Shown piece by piece: positions 11,710 to 24,306 of a stretch of 64,000 nucleotides of DNA (position 1 is its first letter; each line of letters opens with the position of its first letter). Position numbers and translations under genes: made by a program. Under the pieces are notes generated by a model. That model was not told the DNA's origin. It worked only from the letters and a program-made list of their open reading frames with translations, and searched no databases. This DNA is from Gloeopeniophorella convolvens (lineage: Eukaryota > Basidiomycota > Agaricomycetes > Russulales), in the NCBI GenBank assembly GCA_022496205.1, contig WTXD01000061.1, positions 62,001 through 126,000 on the forward strand, in the 5' to 3' direction.

Positions 11710-13213
11710 ATGGCTGCATATTCTTCTCATCCACCCCTAACAAACGGCCGCTTTGGTACGACCAATGGTGGCCCTTCCAGCAGCGCGCAGGCGGACGCCC
11801 CTATGAGCTTGGAACCCCATCATGAGGCCAGCGATTCTGCTTCTCAGCTCCAGTCGGATAATAGGTTTCAGTGAGTATCCGTTCATTTCACAACCCCCGA
11901 CGCAACTGTAGCGTGCACGATGTAAGAAGGGTTCTGCATTACTCCAACGGGGAGAAATCGTCCCGCACGCGGGGGCGCCACAGCGGTCATTGACGTACAT
12001 GTGTTGGTTATAACAGGTCCCTGTACGATGCCCATAACGAAACGATAGTCAATCACCTGTACATCTCTGGCTTTCAGTCCGGCGTGAGCGCCACGCTTGC
12101 GTACGCATATCGCTCTGGCCTTTGCTGAGTTACCTTCGCTGTATAGAACTATGCAGACACGCTCTTGGTGTGTATGCCCAGGCTTCCCGCTTATGCACAC
12201 CCTATTCACGATCCCTGCTACACTTGCAGCATGCACATCAACGCACCTACCGGATGCATGCAATTATCCTGTCCCGCTCACCTTATCTGGTCCACCTCAT
12301 GTCCACATCGCCTCAAGTCGCAGGCCAACGCGTAGTCTATGTCAACCTGGACCACGAGCCGGATGTCACACAAGACGTGTGTACTGTTGTCCGCCCCTCA
12401 ACTTCCAGATGAGATCTGACGGATGTGCTCTTCGCCTAGGGTTTTGCCATAGGTACCGGATTTACCTTTGCCCAACTGTTGACAACACATTGAACCTCCT
12501 ATGCCAGCGCTCGGCTATCTTTATTCTCCTACTTCTCTCGGCCTAGTACGGCCTGACAATGCACGCGGTGTCCTCGCCGCTGGGTGTCTGCTAGGTGGCA
12601 TGGACGACTTATGCACCAGCGCATATGAAGCATGCCGGGAGTCCATTAACTTGGACACGATGACCTCGTGGCTGTCCTTCGTTGACGCAACACCATCAGG
12701 CTCAAACGGCACGGCATCGGCCGTACTGCCCTCACCATCTGTCTTTGGGTCCTACGCACAACGTCTTCGCAACGACGTGCTAGACTACCTCATGGTGACG
12801 CTACCGAGCTCTCTAGACTTCCACCGCGACCCTTCTGCGCTATCATCAGGACCCTCTACCTCGCCATCACTTACTTCGAACGGCCGAGAAACGTTGTTAC
12901 AGATCTATTCACAGGTACCGTTTGAACTCTTCAAAACGGCCGTCGAGTCGCCAGCTTTTCAGATCGGTGCGCCATACACGCCTCGTGATAGTGCCGTGCT
13001 GAGGTATTATGTTGCGTGAGAACAGGGTCCGAGCAAGCCAGGTTCCAATTCGCCAAAGACGCTATCCAGCTACGGAAGCGCGGAATCGCACGCAATGCTG
13101 GTGTGGAGGAGGCCGTCGTGCTCGCGTTCGGCGGGGGGAACACTGGGGGGAGTGCGGTGCATGTTACTCGGAAGATCCGCCGGAAACCTCTGTGGAAGGT
13201 CAATGCAGCATGA
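11710..13213 (+). CDS. BTB/POZ-domain protein
   Basis: Seven exons (11710-11870, 12017-12083, 12147-12167, 12230-12376, 12440-12452, 12508-12966, 13026-13213) give 1056 nt, 351 residues, with every junction in phase. After a 55-residue Ser/Pro-rich leader comes a BTB fold: LYISGFQSGNYADTLL, then HQRTYRMHAIILSRSPYLVH and LMSTSP, and VVYVNLDHEPDVTQDGFAIA. The second part (GYLYSPTSLGLVRPDNARGV, LAAGCLLGGMDDLC) looks like a BACK-type helical extension. BTB proteins dimerise and often act as cullin-3 adaptors or transcription factors; no Kelch or MATH partner is present, so the partner is open. Exon 5 is a 13-nt microexon. The protein ends in a basic tail (VTRKIRRKPLWKVNAA). Confidence 0.85.
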
Positions 13214-13742
13214 GGATGTAGGTCGGGTTCCCTTGCCCGCCCACGCATGTACCGGGCCATGTTATTGTAGTCATGGTCTCGGCACAAGGGAGGGCTTCCG
13301 ATCCCCATCCGGTCCTATCGAGAATTGCGGCCGTTTTCCTGACAACCGTCTCTCGGGCGTTCTTCTCACGGACTATCGCAGTCAGCTGAATGAGTTTTTG
13401 TGAGATTGGTGGTCCCCTCCCCCCCTCGGCACGGCATACGCCGTTACTCAACTTGCTTTCGACCCGTCAACGTCTGGCCCTTGCGATCGTGCTGACACGG
13501 GCGCCGCGCTCAACTCGGCGGTGGACCTTTTTTCTCATCGTGACAATGTCTCCCCATCGCCACGCCGCTGCATTCGTATGTGCCAGCGTGCCGCCGCCGC
13601 CATCGATGCGCTCCATGGATCCTCACCTCGATCGCCATCCTCAGTGGCCCCCGGGCCATGGCATGGCCTCCACTTCATAAAGCGCAGACGGCAAAGTCGT
13701 ATGTCGAGTCATCCCCGTATCCGATACACACTCGCACCAGCA

Positions 13743-14597
13743 ATGGCGCAGAGCATCGTAGACCCTCCGCTCAACTTCGAAGTCCACTTCCTCGACTCGG
13801 AGGACCCACGCCACGGCTGCCGTGTGATGAGCACAGCGCCGTTCGTCTTCTACACATTCGATACCCCTATCGGCTTCCTCGACACACACACGACTGTATG
13901 TCGTCCGGCGTGGCGCTGCCGGCGCCACCGCACGCGTCTGACCTCGTCTGGGCGCCCGCATCTGACCTGCGTGCTAGATCTCCGGCATGATTCGCGTGGA
14001 TGCGGAGATCGTGCCATTCGCAACGTTCAACTGGTTTGGCTCGAGCGCGATCGGCACGATGACCATAACTTGGCCCGGTACACCGCCGCACAATGCGCAC
14101 ATGGGCGAGCTCGTTGCGTCCATGGGTCCGACAATGCCTAAGTGAGTCAGCGTCCCGCTCCCGTTACCATCCCTGCGGCTACCCGCTACGCCCTATTTAT
14201 TCTCTGGCTCGCCGTTCTTGCGCCGATTTACTTATTATGTTCTGTGCGTCGTGGCGCTGCGGCAGCTGCCGCAGATTCCGCTCCCACGGTCCCGACGGCC
14301 TGGCGCACGACTTCTGGTGGCACCGTCTCCCCAATGGCGACTACGACGTACGTCCCGGCTGCTGCTGTCCTGCGGCGTGCACCGAATGACGCGGACTGTA
14401 TTCCTTTCTTCTAGCTGTACTGCGAGCCGGGAACGCGCATCGGGGTATTCCGCAGAGCACGGCCGCTCGAGCACATCCCCAACGTCGGCGACATTTTCGC
14501 AACGCTCTGGTACAGCTTCCAGCACCCTCCCCTTCTGCTTAAGGCGATACTAGCACTCTGCCTCAACCGCTGGCTCGATCTCCAGGAAGGGCGGTAG
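13743..14597 (+). CDS. DUF6593-like (tubby-like fold) fungal protein
   Basis: Four exons, 13743-13895, 13978-14141, 14266-14347 and 14415-14597, total 582 nt, 193 residues. An upstream in-frame ATG at 13701 would add 14 residues. The sequence alternates short beta-like strands: RVMSTAPFVFYTFDTPIGFL, then VDAEIVPFATFNWFGSSAIG, then FRSHGPDGLAHDFWWHRLPN, and YCEPGTRIGVFRRARPLEHI. This order of strands resembles basidiomycete DUF6593 proteins, which have a tubby C-terminal-like fold and no settled function. The C-terminal 40 residues contain a hydrophobic helix (PLLLKAILALCL). The third acceptor (14265) was chosen because it keeps phase and restores the CRRFRSHGPDG block. Family assignment is tentative; the gene itself is well supported. 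Confidence 0.6.
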
Positions 14598-14943
14598 TGA
14601 CTCAATGCACGGGGTGCGGCAGGTATGATCTTTCGTGAACGCCAAGTTCTCCGGCCTCAGGGTAATCTGATCTCAGGGCATCGCCCAAAGCTTCCTCGGG
14701 CGAAAGTGTATGAAGGAATTTGAGTCTCGTGGGATTGTGCCACCTGACGGCCTAGCTTTGAACTTGTTCCGTATGATGAAGCACGTGTAGCGAGAGTTTG
14801 TGCAGCGATGTGTCTTATACTTGTAACTTCACGAGTCACTTCACATAAGTCACGTCGGACCGTGGAATAGTGATTAATGTAGGAAATAGAAGCAGCGACG
14901 GAGAGGCAGAAGACGGAGGCCACAACGGGATAGAGCAGACAGA
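14598..14943. other. Short intergenic spacer between convergent genes
   Basis: About 350 bases between two gene 3' ends. Open frames here are short and unconvincing. Nothing notable seen. Confidence 0.5.
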
Positions 14944-17900
14944 CTATGACGACGTCTCAATCGTGCCTAGCATATGCTCCAGCCGTTCCTCCACGGTCCA
15001 GTGTGCGGAAGAATCGGAATGAACCGAGGGGGGATTCTGGGCAGTGGGAAGGATATTGAACGAGCCGGCTTCGGCTCCAGACGAGAGGTTGTCAATGAGG
15101 CGCCCAATCATGGCCGAGGAACTGAAGAAGACCTGTAGGTAGCGCGTACGCGTGAGTCGAAAGATCCGCGTTTTACTGGTTCCCGCATTTGGTAGGTCAG
15201 CTTACCTTCGTCTCTGGACGCTTGGGGTTCTGTAGGGTCTTCCTCCGCGACAGGAACGACGCCTGGCTGTCCTTAGAGCCCGTCCGATTGTGCTCTTTGA
15301 AGAAAACTTGGACACCCTCATCGCGCAGCGAGTACTCTGACACGAAACTCGCCCGGTTTCCATAGAATGACTCCTCGTCGTCGTCCCGAAGCCCGTTCAC
15401 GATGGACCTGATCCAGACAAGTCGGTGAAGTTAGTTGGCTGCTCAGCATGTCCGCGGAACGTCATTCCGGCTTACCAGATGGTTTCCCCATTAGCCAACT
15501 CGAGGACCTCCACAGCGGCGCCGGGTTCTAAATTGTGAAGGGCATTGGCGTTGGTGGGAGCGGAGGCATCAGGTGTTTGTACGTCCGAGGTAACGGAGAT
15601 GGCGGGCTTCCCGTCGCCGGTGTACATTTCGTACCTAGCCAGTGGGGATTGAGAACGATCGGTAAATGTGTCAGATCCTGGCAGCAAACTCACAGGGAGT
15701 CATAGGCGGAGTTTGACTTTTCCAAAGGAATGACGGGTGCAGACAAGGGCGTGTTGTTGATAGCCTCTGTCTGGGACAAGAGCGAAGTGGGTATATGCGG
15801 CATTGGGGGGGTTTGCTCAGCAGAGAAGCGCCGGCTAGCGGGCGACTTAGGGGGTGGAGGCGTAGGGACGCGATCGTGAAGGGAACGATTGGAGTGCACA
15901 GATGCAGCACTAGCTGATCGGCGGCGACGGGTCGACGAGCTCTTGCGAAGAGAGGTCCCCGGTTCAAGGGTCGATTGTTTCGCCTCAGACGGGAAAATCA
16001 GAGTTCGCCGGACCACCGCAGCGCGGGCGGAATCTGGGGTCGCGATGTTTCGCGCAAACGGCCTCCGGATCGAAGGCTTCCTGACGGCCTCACCAGACGG
16101 CCGCGGCGAGGATTGTTCAATACTTTGGCGCGCAGTTGAGACGGTAGGTGACAGCGGCGCAAGGTCATTAAGCGCCTTTCCGTACCTGTCACTCGAGGCA
16201 GCGGAGGTATGCTTCGAGCTCCCTTGCACAGTGAGCCTAGAATTTAGAGACGCTGAACGAGCCAGGAATTCAGATAGTATGCCTGGATCAAGACCAAGTT
16301 CGTTGCCGGCATTCATGAATTGCCGGAGAGCATTGTCATCCACGGCCTTCGATGGATCAGTGTTAGGCGCTGGAGCCACAACAGGCGCCGATGTCGGCGG
16401 ATTGTGGGGCGGGGACTCAGGTGATACAGGGGTATGTGGACGGAATGACTTGCTCTCAGGGGGCGCGGATCGGGCAGCCTGGTGCGTATGGCTGCTCTGT
16501 AAATGATGCTCCGATTGCTGTTGCGCGAAGTAAGATGGAGATGTCGACGCAGAGGATGAAGGAAGAAGTGGCTGATGTCGGCGCTCTGGGGGCGGCGCAT
16601 CTCCAGAACGCTGTTTGAGAAACCGGGAAACAAACCCTTTCAAGCCTGGGCCTGCCGAAGCTGGTGGCGTGGAAACGACGACTTTCGACCGCGAGGGTTC
16701 GATTGCACTGAATGGCAGTTGGATGTCGGATGGACTCGTGAATGCAGAGTCGTAACGATCCGCGGAGGCAGGAGATGCCAAATCCAAGGGATACGGTGTC
16801 AGCGCATCCCCAACAGGTAAAGTGGGTTTCGACCGAAGCGTGCCGCGAAGCTTTTTGAAGCGACTTCCAAACTTCGACGAGTTCGGAGATTGTGTTTGTA
16901 CCTGTGTTGCCGGGAGCTGTCCGGACGCGGCGGATGGGGAGCGTACGGGGATTGTGTCAACGCTGGTGGACGCAGAAACCAGCTTGGGCCCGGAAATCCG
17001 GCTAGGATCGATACGCTTTCGGGGATTGCCGTCAGCGATCTTTGGGTTCGACGGCATTTTTTTAAGCTGAGCCATCGCAGCCTCAGCCCTGCGTTGCACC
17101 TCCTTCGCAAGCTCCTGCTGATCGGAATGTGTTCCCGTCCCAGAAGACGACGGGGTCAGGCCCACAGCATTCACGGAGGGTGACGACGGCGAAAACATAT
17201 CACGAAGGGAACGCGAGCTACTGGATTGTTCCATCGGAGGCGGCCGTTCTGTGAGCAAGTCTCGAGCATCGGCCCTGGGTGAAGGCGGGCTCTCCGCGGG
17301 TTGGGGTGATGGTGAGGTGAGTGAACGCTCAGAATCTGATGCGCCAAACAAGGCACGTGCTAGCGCATTCTTCCGCCGTGCTTGGCTGGAAACCTCCGGG
17401 TCCACGGAGGGACCGGCGAAAGCATTCACGTCGAGGGTGAAATCACCAGAGACATCGGAGAACTTCAACTCTGGTGCTTGTATACTGTCAACTACTGAAT
17501 CCAGGAGAGCGCTGGCTTTGATCACGTTGTCCTGAGGTGCAGTTCGCTGAGGAGAGTTGTGCGGAATTGGATCCGCCGCCTAAACACTGGTAGGTAAGAT
17601 AGTAACGAGTGAGGAGTGCAGGCTCACCCTACTATCCCGTCCGCTAACGGATTGGGAGGTGGAGGGCCGCCGCTTCCGGAGGGAATTCCTACGCTCACGT
17701 GGTTCGGGCGCCTCCGCCTTGAGCTTGGCCGCAAACAGGAGTTTGTCCTGTATTACGACGAAATCGCCCTTGCTCAGCCCGAGGTGCTGCTGCACGATCT
17801 CTTCTGCAACGCCATTAGACGGTACGCTGAGCTCCCCGTTGAACGAAGGAATCTCGTGCCATGCAGGTGGCTGGGGCTCCAGAGCTGTGAACAAGGGAAC

Positions 17901-20170
17901 TGTTCGGTCCTGCTTGTCCGCCTCCCACGTGTGGTAGCTCGAGCCAGCGGATTCTATCGAAGAGCGCGACGAATTCGCAATCGGGGACAGGATGAGCCCC
18001 TGCGACTGGTTGAGCACGAATGGGGAGGCGGTTGCCTGACGCGAACCACGACGTGAGTTGCGCCCGACATCGTTCTCAGAGAACGTCGCCGAGGCAGGAG
18101 AGCGCGGCGCGTACTGGGTCGGAGTGGGTGACCTCAGCACGCGACTCGACGATGCTGATGATCCAAAGTCATTGCTTGACTGGGGTGTGTGACCGCGCCT
18201 CGGCGACGAGAGTGAGCCAATACTATGTGCGGGGTTCTCGAGGACGGGAGAGTCAGGTAGGGCGGGAGAGCGCAAAGAACGTGTGCCTAGTGCAGAGCCG
18301 GACCGGTCGAACTGTGCAACGTCATGTAGGTCGTTTGAACTCACGACGCTATCGTTCCTAGTGTGCTTCGAGTGCCCACCGGCCCCGTTCCGAGCCTGTA
18401 ATGGAAGCCCGGATGGCGGGAAATCGGTTTCGGCGAAATCCACGGCGCTCCCACTCCGGCTATGACCACCAGCACTGCCATTTCCAGGCGTTGAGGGTGA
18501 TTTCCACGTAACGTTGCTGGGCGTAGATGGACGAGAGGACACCGTCATACTCTGAAATGTGCTCGGAGAGAGCGGCGAGACAGGCCGGCGCCGGCCCAGA
18601 ATGGACGAGTCCAGCGGGTTGCCAAATTCCACAAAGGGATCATCTGGTGTACGTGAACGGTCTGGTGTAAAGCGGCCGTTCGCGCTAGATAATAGGGTGG
18701 CTATCGGAGCGCTCGCACTGGCTGACAGCGGCGAAGATGCGCGTGGAATCTGCCGCGTGGACGTCGAGTCGCGGCGAAGGACACTAGAGCTAATATTCAG
18801 GGGTGGAACGGGGGAGCCTCTGTCCGTACTCGGGATACGAGGGGATGTGGCACGGGGCGTGGACGCAGAGGAGGGAGAGATTTCGTCCGAGTCGAAGGTA
18901 GTCTCGCGCGGTGTCATGGGCCTCGGCATGCCTGGAATATAGCCTGGGAGTCGGGGAGTCGGAGAGGCCTCAGAGCGAGGGTAAGGGGACGGGGTAGAAC
19001 GGGACCCCGCGGCATCGGTAGGCAGCTGGTAGTCCGGCGATACCGCGGTACCCATCTCGTATGCGGCTTGTTCTGATGATTGGGGTGGATGGAACTTGTC
19101 GAACTGCATATAGTTGTGAAGAAGGAAACGACCACGCTGGCACAGCTACTCACAGTTTTTCTCTTGAGACTGGCAGCGCGCTGAGGCGCAGGCGAGCGTG
19201 GTATGAGGATCTTGTCATCGCCATCGCCGTCTGCCTCCTCGATCTCTCGTATAACCTCTTCTAATGCCATTGACGCTCTTCGTAGATGACCTCGCTGGAA
19301 CGTCTTGACGATGCCTTGCTCCAGTTCTGACGCGGACTCGACGGCGGACGCGAGGGGTGTGGTGTCGGATTCGTGAGCAGAAGGATCACTGGGGTCAGGT
19401 TGCGGAGGGTCTTCTGGGATGGGTGCGTCTGATGTCTTGTACGAGCGACTGCTGGCCGAGGATAGCGTAGAATTCGCGCTCCGCCCGCCAGCGCTTCCTC
19501 TTACGGCCCCACGCTGCTGGTTCACGCTGCGCATGTAGCTATAGTCCCTAAACTTCCCAGAACCAAACATGTTGTTGCTATAGCGCTTGCTTGAAGCCGG
19601 TGACGACGCGATGGAGCTGTTCGTGGTCTCGTTCGAGCGCATAGACTCGCGGCCTGCGCCATAGCCGGAGTCGCCACTCGTGGTGCTGGTAGACGCTTTG
19701 GCGCGAAGGCGGCCCAGGGTTTGCAGGAACATGTCCTCCTCTTCCTCAGATAAATGGTTTTCGGCGCCGCGCGCGCGCTGCTCTGCAAACTTGCTTTTGA
19801 GTTCGTCTAGGGATACAGGGTCGCCAGAGGCGGCGCGAAGGAGGGTGAACCTGCGCGACAGGCTGGGGGCGGACGCGCCGCGCCTTTAGAGTGGGAAGGA
19901 GGCGGAGAGATGGAGATAGACGCACTCTGGGATGATGAGCGACGTGCGAAAGTCGCCTACCGGGGGTAGAGCAGGTAGTGGCTCGGATGGTTGGGCGGAC
20001 AGGCGGGAGGATGTGGCGCTGGAGCGCACAGAGTCTGGGACTTGACTCCGCCTGGGGTCAGACCGCTTGCTGAGGTGGTGTAGGGACGATGGCGCGGAAA
20101 GAGGGGGACGATAGATTGTGAAGGGTGCCGAGACGAGTGAAGGAGGACGTGCTTACCGAAAGCGATGCAT
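14944..20170 (-). CDS. Large Ser/Pro-rich disordered protein, unrecognised, 1583 residues
   Basis: Eight exons: 20157-20170, 19926-20069, 19154-19883, 17628-19103, 15694-17531, 15476-15634, 15206-15407, 14944-15132; the sum is 4752 nt and every phase agrees. The first exon is only 14 nt (MHRF). The N-terminal third has acidic and helical blocks (GDPVSLDELKSKF, ENHLSEEEEDMFLQTLGRL, ASMALEEVIREIEEADG); the middle 1100 residues are mostly disordered Ser/Pro/Thr/Arg with a short folded-looking block (PAWHEIPSFNGELSVPSNG, GDFVVIQDKLLFAAKLKAEA). The C-terminal 200 residues are the most structured: EVLELANGETIWSIVNGLRD, SLRDEGVQVFFKEH, and SAMIGRLIDNLSSG. No enzyme motif or membrane segment. The mix of long disorder with short conserved blocks suits a scaffold of polarity, cytoskeleton or signalling, but that is a guess. 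Confidence 0.85.
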
Positions 20171-20886
20171 GGCGTGCATTGAAACCTCGTTTTTAGCAAA
20201 GCGAGAGGGGCGCGCCTATTGCAGCAATAACAAGGGAAAGTGTACGGGAGACTGGGAAGGAATGAGGGGCGTGCAACGTGGTAAACACGAGGAGTTGGCG
20301 AGAAGAATGAGAAGTCGATCAGAGCGTTGACTGGATCCACCCCTGCGGGCCGGCTGCAAACGCTCGTGCGTCGTCGACACGAGCGTTCCAAGACGTAACG
20401 GGTCTAGCGAAATTGAAGGAAAAGAGGAAGAGGGAAAGAAGAGGCGACGCAGGCCTGCGCGTGGCAGCGACTTGGTCACGGTTGCTCCCTTTGCAACGGT
20501 CAAGTTCTCCTTGGGTTTGTTTGTCGACGGCGCCTTGTGATTCCTTTTTCGCAGCGGTTCTCGACCCCTCAAGGCACACAATATGTCCGGCCGGGACCTT
20601 TTCTGCTAAACCATAATTCAGAGTTCACCGCACTTTCCGCTTTCTCACTGAACTGGATACATTATCGGCCCTCCATCATACCAATTACATACATTTCACG
20701 GGCGCAGCATTCGACATCACGCCGCACGGGCGTCCCACTTTCGCCCTGAAACCGTAGCAGTGGGACGTGCTCTACATAATTGAAGCACCTCGACCACCGC
20801 GAGACAAATCCGGTTACATAATGCTCAAGCGTACCTGTTCGTGCCAGGGTCAGATGTACTCGGTGTGCAAGTGGTGAGGCTGACGC
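20171..20886. other. Spacer, promoter region of the 1583-residue protein gene
   Basis: About 715 bases between the start of the large disordered-protein gene and the end of the E2 gene, both on the minus strand. No coding frame with conserved features. It should carry the promoter and leader of the disordered-protein gene and the E2 3' UTR. Confidence 0.5.
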
Positions 20887-21783
<897 letters not shown>

Positions 21784-21977
21784 GGTGGACGTTAAGAGGA
21801 GAAGGGGAAGACCGAGAACTAGGTTAGGGTTTCTTTGTACTTGGCCACAGTTCGCCTATTATCGACTCCTTTAACCTAGTACCAGTAGTGCACACTCGAC
21901 GACTAGCACACTCGCAATTACTCTCAGAGACGACTTCTACTACTCTGTACTGATATCTAGAAACTACTTGCTATCAG
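21784..21977. promoter_or_regulatory. Divergent promoter between E2 and ASH2 genes
   Basis: Only 194 bases separate the two start codons, so both genes must be driven from here. The sequence contains GGTTAGGGTTT at about 21824, which matches the telo-box type motif (AAACCCTAA on the other strand), and a partly complementary AACCTAG further on at about 21873. No clear TATA box. Confidence 0.5.
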
Positions 21978-23924
21978 ATGCTCGCTCGTGGATCTTCGCA
22001 GCCTCGTGAGGATTCCCCTGCTACCACAACAATCCCTCTGACCTCCAGCGGACCTCCCACCAAACGGCGAAAGCAGAACGCTTCTGCACACCACAGCGCA
22101 GCCGACTCTCCAGTCCCCTCAGCCCCTTCCCCGACACCCAACCCCGCCGCCCCTGAAAATGTCATCTTGCCCGCCTACCTCTACGACCTCTCGACGCGCC
22201 CACGGCTGACCGTCTCCCGCGCGCCGACCTTCGTGCCCATCTCCGAGGACTCGCCCTACCACAACACCGACCAGCTCGCGCACAACCGGCTCGGCTTTCG
22301 CTACATGCCCGCCGGGCTCGCGCCCGAGGGCTCGACGATCCCCTTCCGCACGATCGAGAGCGCGCCGCAGGCGTACCGCGTGAGCTGGGAGGACCGCAGT
22401 CCGTTCGTCAAGGTGACGCAGGACGGGCTCGGCCTGCTCGGCGAGAAGGGCTTCCGCAGCGCGCGCTGCAACGCGCCCGTGCGCGAGGGCCGCTGGTACA
22501 TGGAGGTCCTCGTCGAGCACGGCGGCGGCGCCCGCCCGCCCGACGCGCCCGGGCCCCCCGCAGCCGAGGGCGCGCACGTCCGCCTCGGCTGGGGCCGCCG
22601 GGAGGCGCCGCTGGGCGGGCCGTGCGGGCTCGACGGCTACTCGTACGGCGTGCGCGACAAGACGGGCGAGAAGATCACGCTCTCGCGCCCGCGGCCGTAC
22701 GGCGCGGCGTTCGGCGCGGGCGACGTCGTGGGGATGTACATCGCGCTGCCGCCGCTGCGCGTGGGCGCGCCGCGCGACGCGCACGACCCGGCGCACGTCC
22801 GGCGCGAGCGCATCGCGATCGAGTTCAAGGGCCAGGAGTACTTCGAGAGCCTCGAGTACCCGCAGTCCAAGGAGATGCTCGCGCTCATGGACTTCTCGCG
22901 CAAGCCCGCGGACGCGGCGCCCGCGCCGCTCCCGCCGCCGAAGAAGTCCGCGACGGTCAAGAGCGTGCCCGAGCGCGGGGCGCGGGGCGCGGCGGGGGCG
23001 GCGGCAGCCGCCGAACCCGCGCCACTGCGCGCGCTGCCGACGCTGCCCGGCTCGCAGCTCGCGTTCTTCGTGAACGGCGCGAGCCAGGGCGTCGCGTTCC
23101 GCGAGCTGTACGACTTCCGCCCGCTGCGCGCGCCCGCGGACGCGCGCAAGGCGCAGGCGAAGAAGCGCACGCGCGAGGGCACGCGCGAGCACAAGGAGAA
23201 CCACCACGACGACGGCGCGCTCGGCTACTTCCCGCTCGTCTCGCTCTTCAACGGCGCGCGCGTGCGCCTCAACCCGGGCCCCGACTTTGCGTTTCCGCCG
23301 CCGCCGGACGTCGACGCGCTGCTCGATGGCGCGCCGCAGCCCGTTGCGGGAGCGCGCACGTGGCGCCCGCTGTGCGAGCGGTACCGCGAGTTCATGGAGG
23401 AGCAGTGGGCGCTCGACCAGGCGGAGGAGGAGCAGGCGCGCGCGGAGGCGGCGCAGCGCGCGGCAACGGCGCAGGTGGACGCGGAGAAAAAGTCGGAGCG
23501 CGAACGGAAGCGTGCGCACGCGAGCGCGCGGAAGCGCGCGCGGCGCGAAGAGGCCGGCGCGCAGTCCGTGTCGGGCACGCACACGCCGCAGCCGGAACGC
23601 GAGTGGGAGGAGGCGGTGCCCCCTGCGGAGGACCCCGCGCGACATCGCGCAGCGCGGCCTCTCATCGGGCCTGGCACGGCGCTGCCCGCGTACATGCTCA
23701 GCGGGCTGCACGTCGAGACTGACCAGACGTCGACGGGCCCGTCGACGCCGGGTCCGCAGAGCGCGTATGGTTCGGAGTACGGGGAGGACGAGGCGGACGA
23801 GCAGGAGCAGGAGCAGGAGGAGGACGCGCCGCCGGAGGAGCTGAGCGACATCTACGGCGACCCGGCAAAGCTGCTGCAGTACCGGCGCTCGGTCGCGATC
23901 CGCATGGAGGAGGAAGAGGACTGA
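21978..23924 (+). CDS. ASH2: ASH2/BRE2 subunit of the COMPASS histone H3K4 methyltransferase complex
   Basis: Single exon, 648 residues, very GC-rich. A 45-residue Pro/Ser/Ala leader holds a basic cluster (TKRRKQNA). The SPRY domain begins near residue 115: YRVSWEDRSPFVKVTQDG, GFRSARCNAPVREGRWYMEV, then VRLGWGRREAPLGGPCGLDG and YSYGVRDKTGEKI. It continues after a charged insertion with SQLAFFVNGASQGVAFRELY and a final LGYFPLVSLFNGARVRLNPG strand. After that come a charged helical segment (RERKRAHASARKRAR) and an acidic C-terminus with ELSDIYGDPAKLLQYRRS, placed where Ash2 proteins carry the DPY30-binding helix. ASH2 stimulates SET1 with the WD40 and RbBP5-type subunits. No PHD finger, as in several fungal forms. 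Divergent from the E2 gene. Confidence 0.9.
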   Translation: MLARGSSQPREDSPATTTIPLTSSGPPTKRRKQNASAHHSAADSPVPSAPSPTPNPAAPENVILPAYLYDLSTRPRLTVSRAPTFVPISEDSPYHNTDQLAHNRLGFRYMPAGLAPEGSTIPFRTIESAPQAYRVSWEDRSPFVKVTQDGLGLLGEKGFRSARCNAPVREGRWYMEVLVEHGGGARPPDAPGPPAAEGAHVRLGWGRREAPLGGPCGLDGYSYGVRDKTGEKITLSRPRPYGAAFGAGDVVGMYIALPPLRVGAPRDAHDPAHVRRERIAIEFKGQEYFESLEYPQSKEMLALMDFSRKPADAAPAPLPPPKKSATVKSVPERGARGAAGAAAAAEPAPLRALPTLPGSQLAFFVNGASQGVAFRELYDFRPLRAPADARKAQAKKRTREGTREHKENHHDDGALGYFPLVSLFNGARVRLNPGPDFAFPPPPDVDALLDGAPQPVAGARTWRPLCERYREFMEEQWALDQAEEEQARAEAAQRAATAQVDAEKKSERERKRAHASARKRARREEAGAQSVSGTHTPQPEREWEEAVPPAEDPARHRAARPLIGPGTALPAYMLSGLHVETDQTSTGPSTPGPQSAYGSEYGEDEADEQEQEQEEDAPPEELSDIYGDPAKLLQYRRSVAIRMEEEED

Positions 23925-24306
23925 TAGCTCTCGAACTGCCTAGAGACATTGCAATACATACGCCCTGCACGCAATCCGCAGTATGATACAGCATACGTCG
24001 ACTTGATAATAGGAAAGAAAAGGAATAGATGCAATATGTAAAGCGAACAGAAGAGCTACATAATGGGGCGGTTAGGAAAGCTGCAAGAACGATGGAATAG
24101 AAAATGCAGAGGCAGGGGGCATGAAGTCACGAGAGCAGGAGAACGCGGGATCGTAGACTGCGCGCGCAGGTGTCATCCGGGAGAATCCGAACCTTCCTTC
24201 CCTGCTTCCACCTCGCCCAGCGGCTCCGCCGCCCACAACGGTAGATGGCGAGCGGAGGGACGTTGTTCGGTGGGGATATCGCGGAGGACTTCAAGCGCGA
24301 AGGAGC
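23925..24306. other. Spacer between convergent genes
   Basis: About 380 bases between the ASH2 stop and the PhoD-like gene stop. It contains the two 3' UTRs; no coding signal seen. Confidence 0.5.

Noticed and set aside
22119..23711. Open frame of 530 codons antisense to ASH2
   Set aside because: It is a shadow of the very GC-rich ASH2 gene; the translation is almost all Arg, Ala, Leu and Val with no motif, while the sense strand has a complete SPRY domain.
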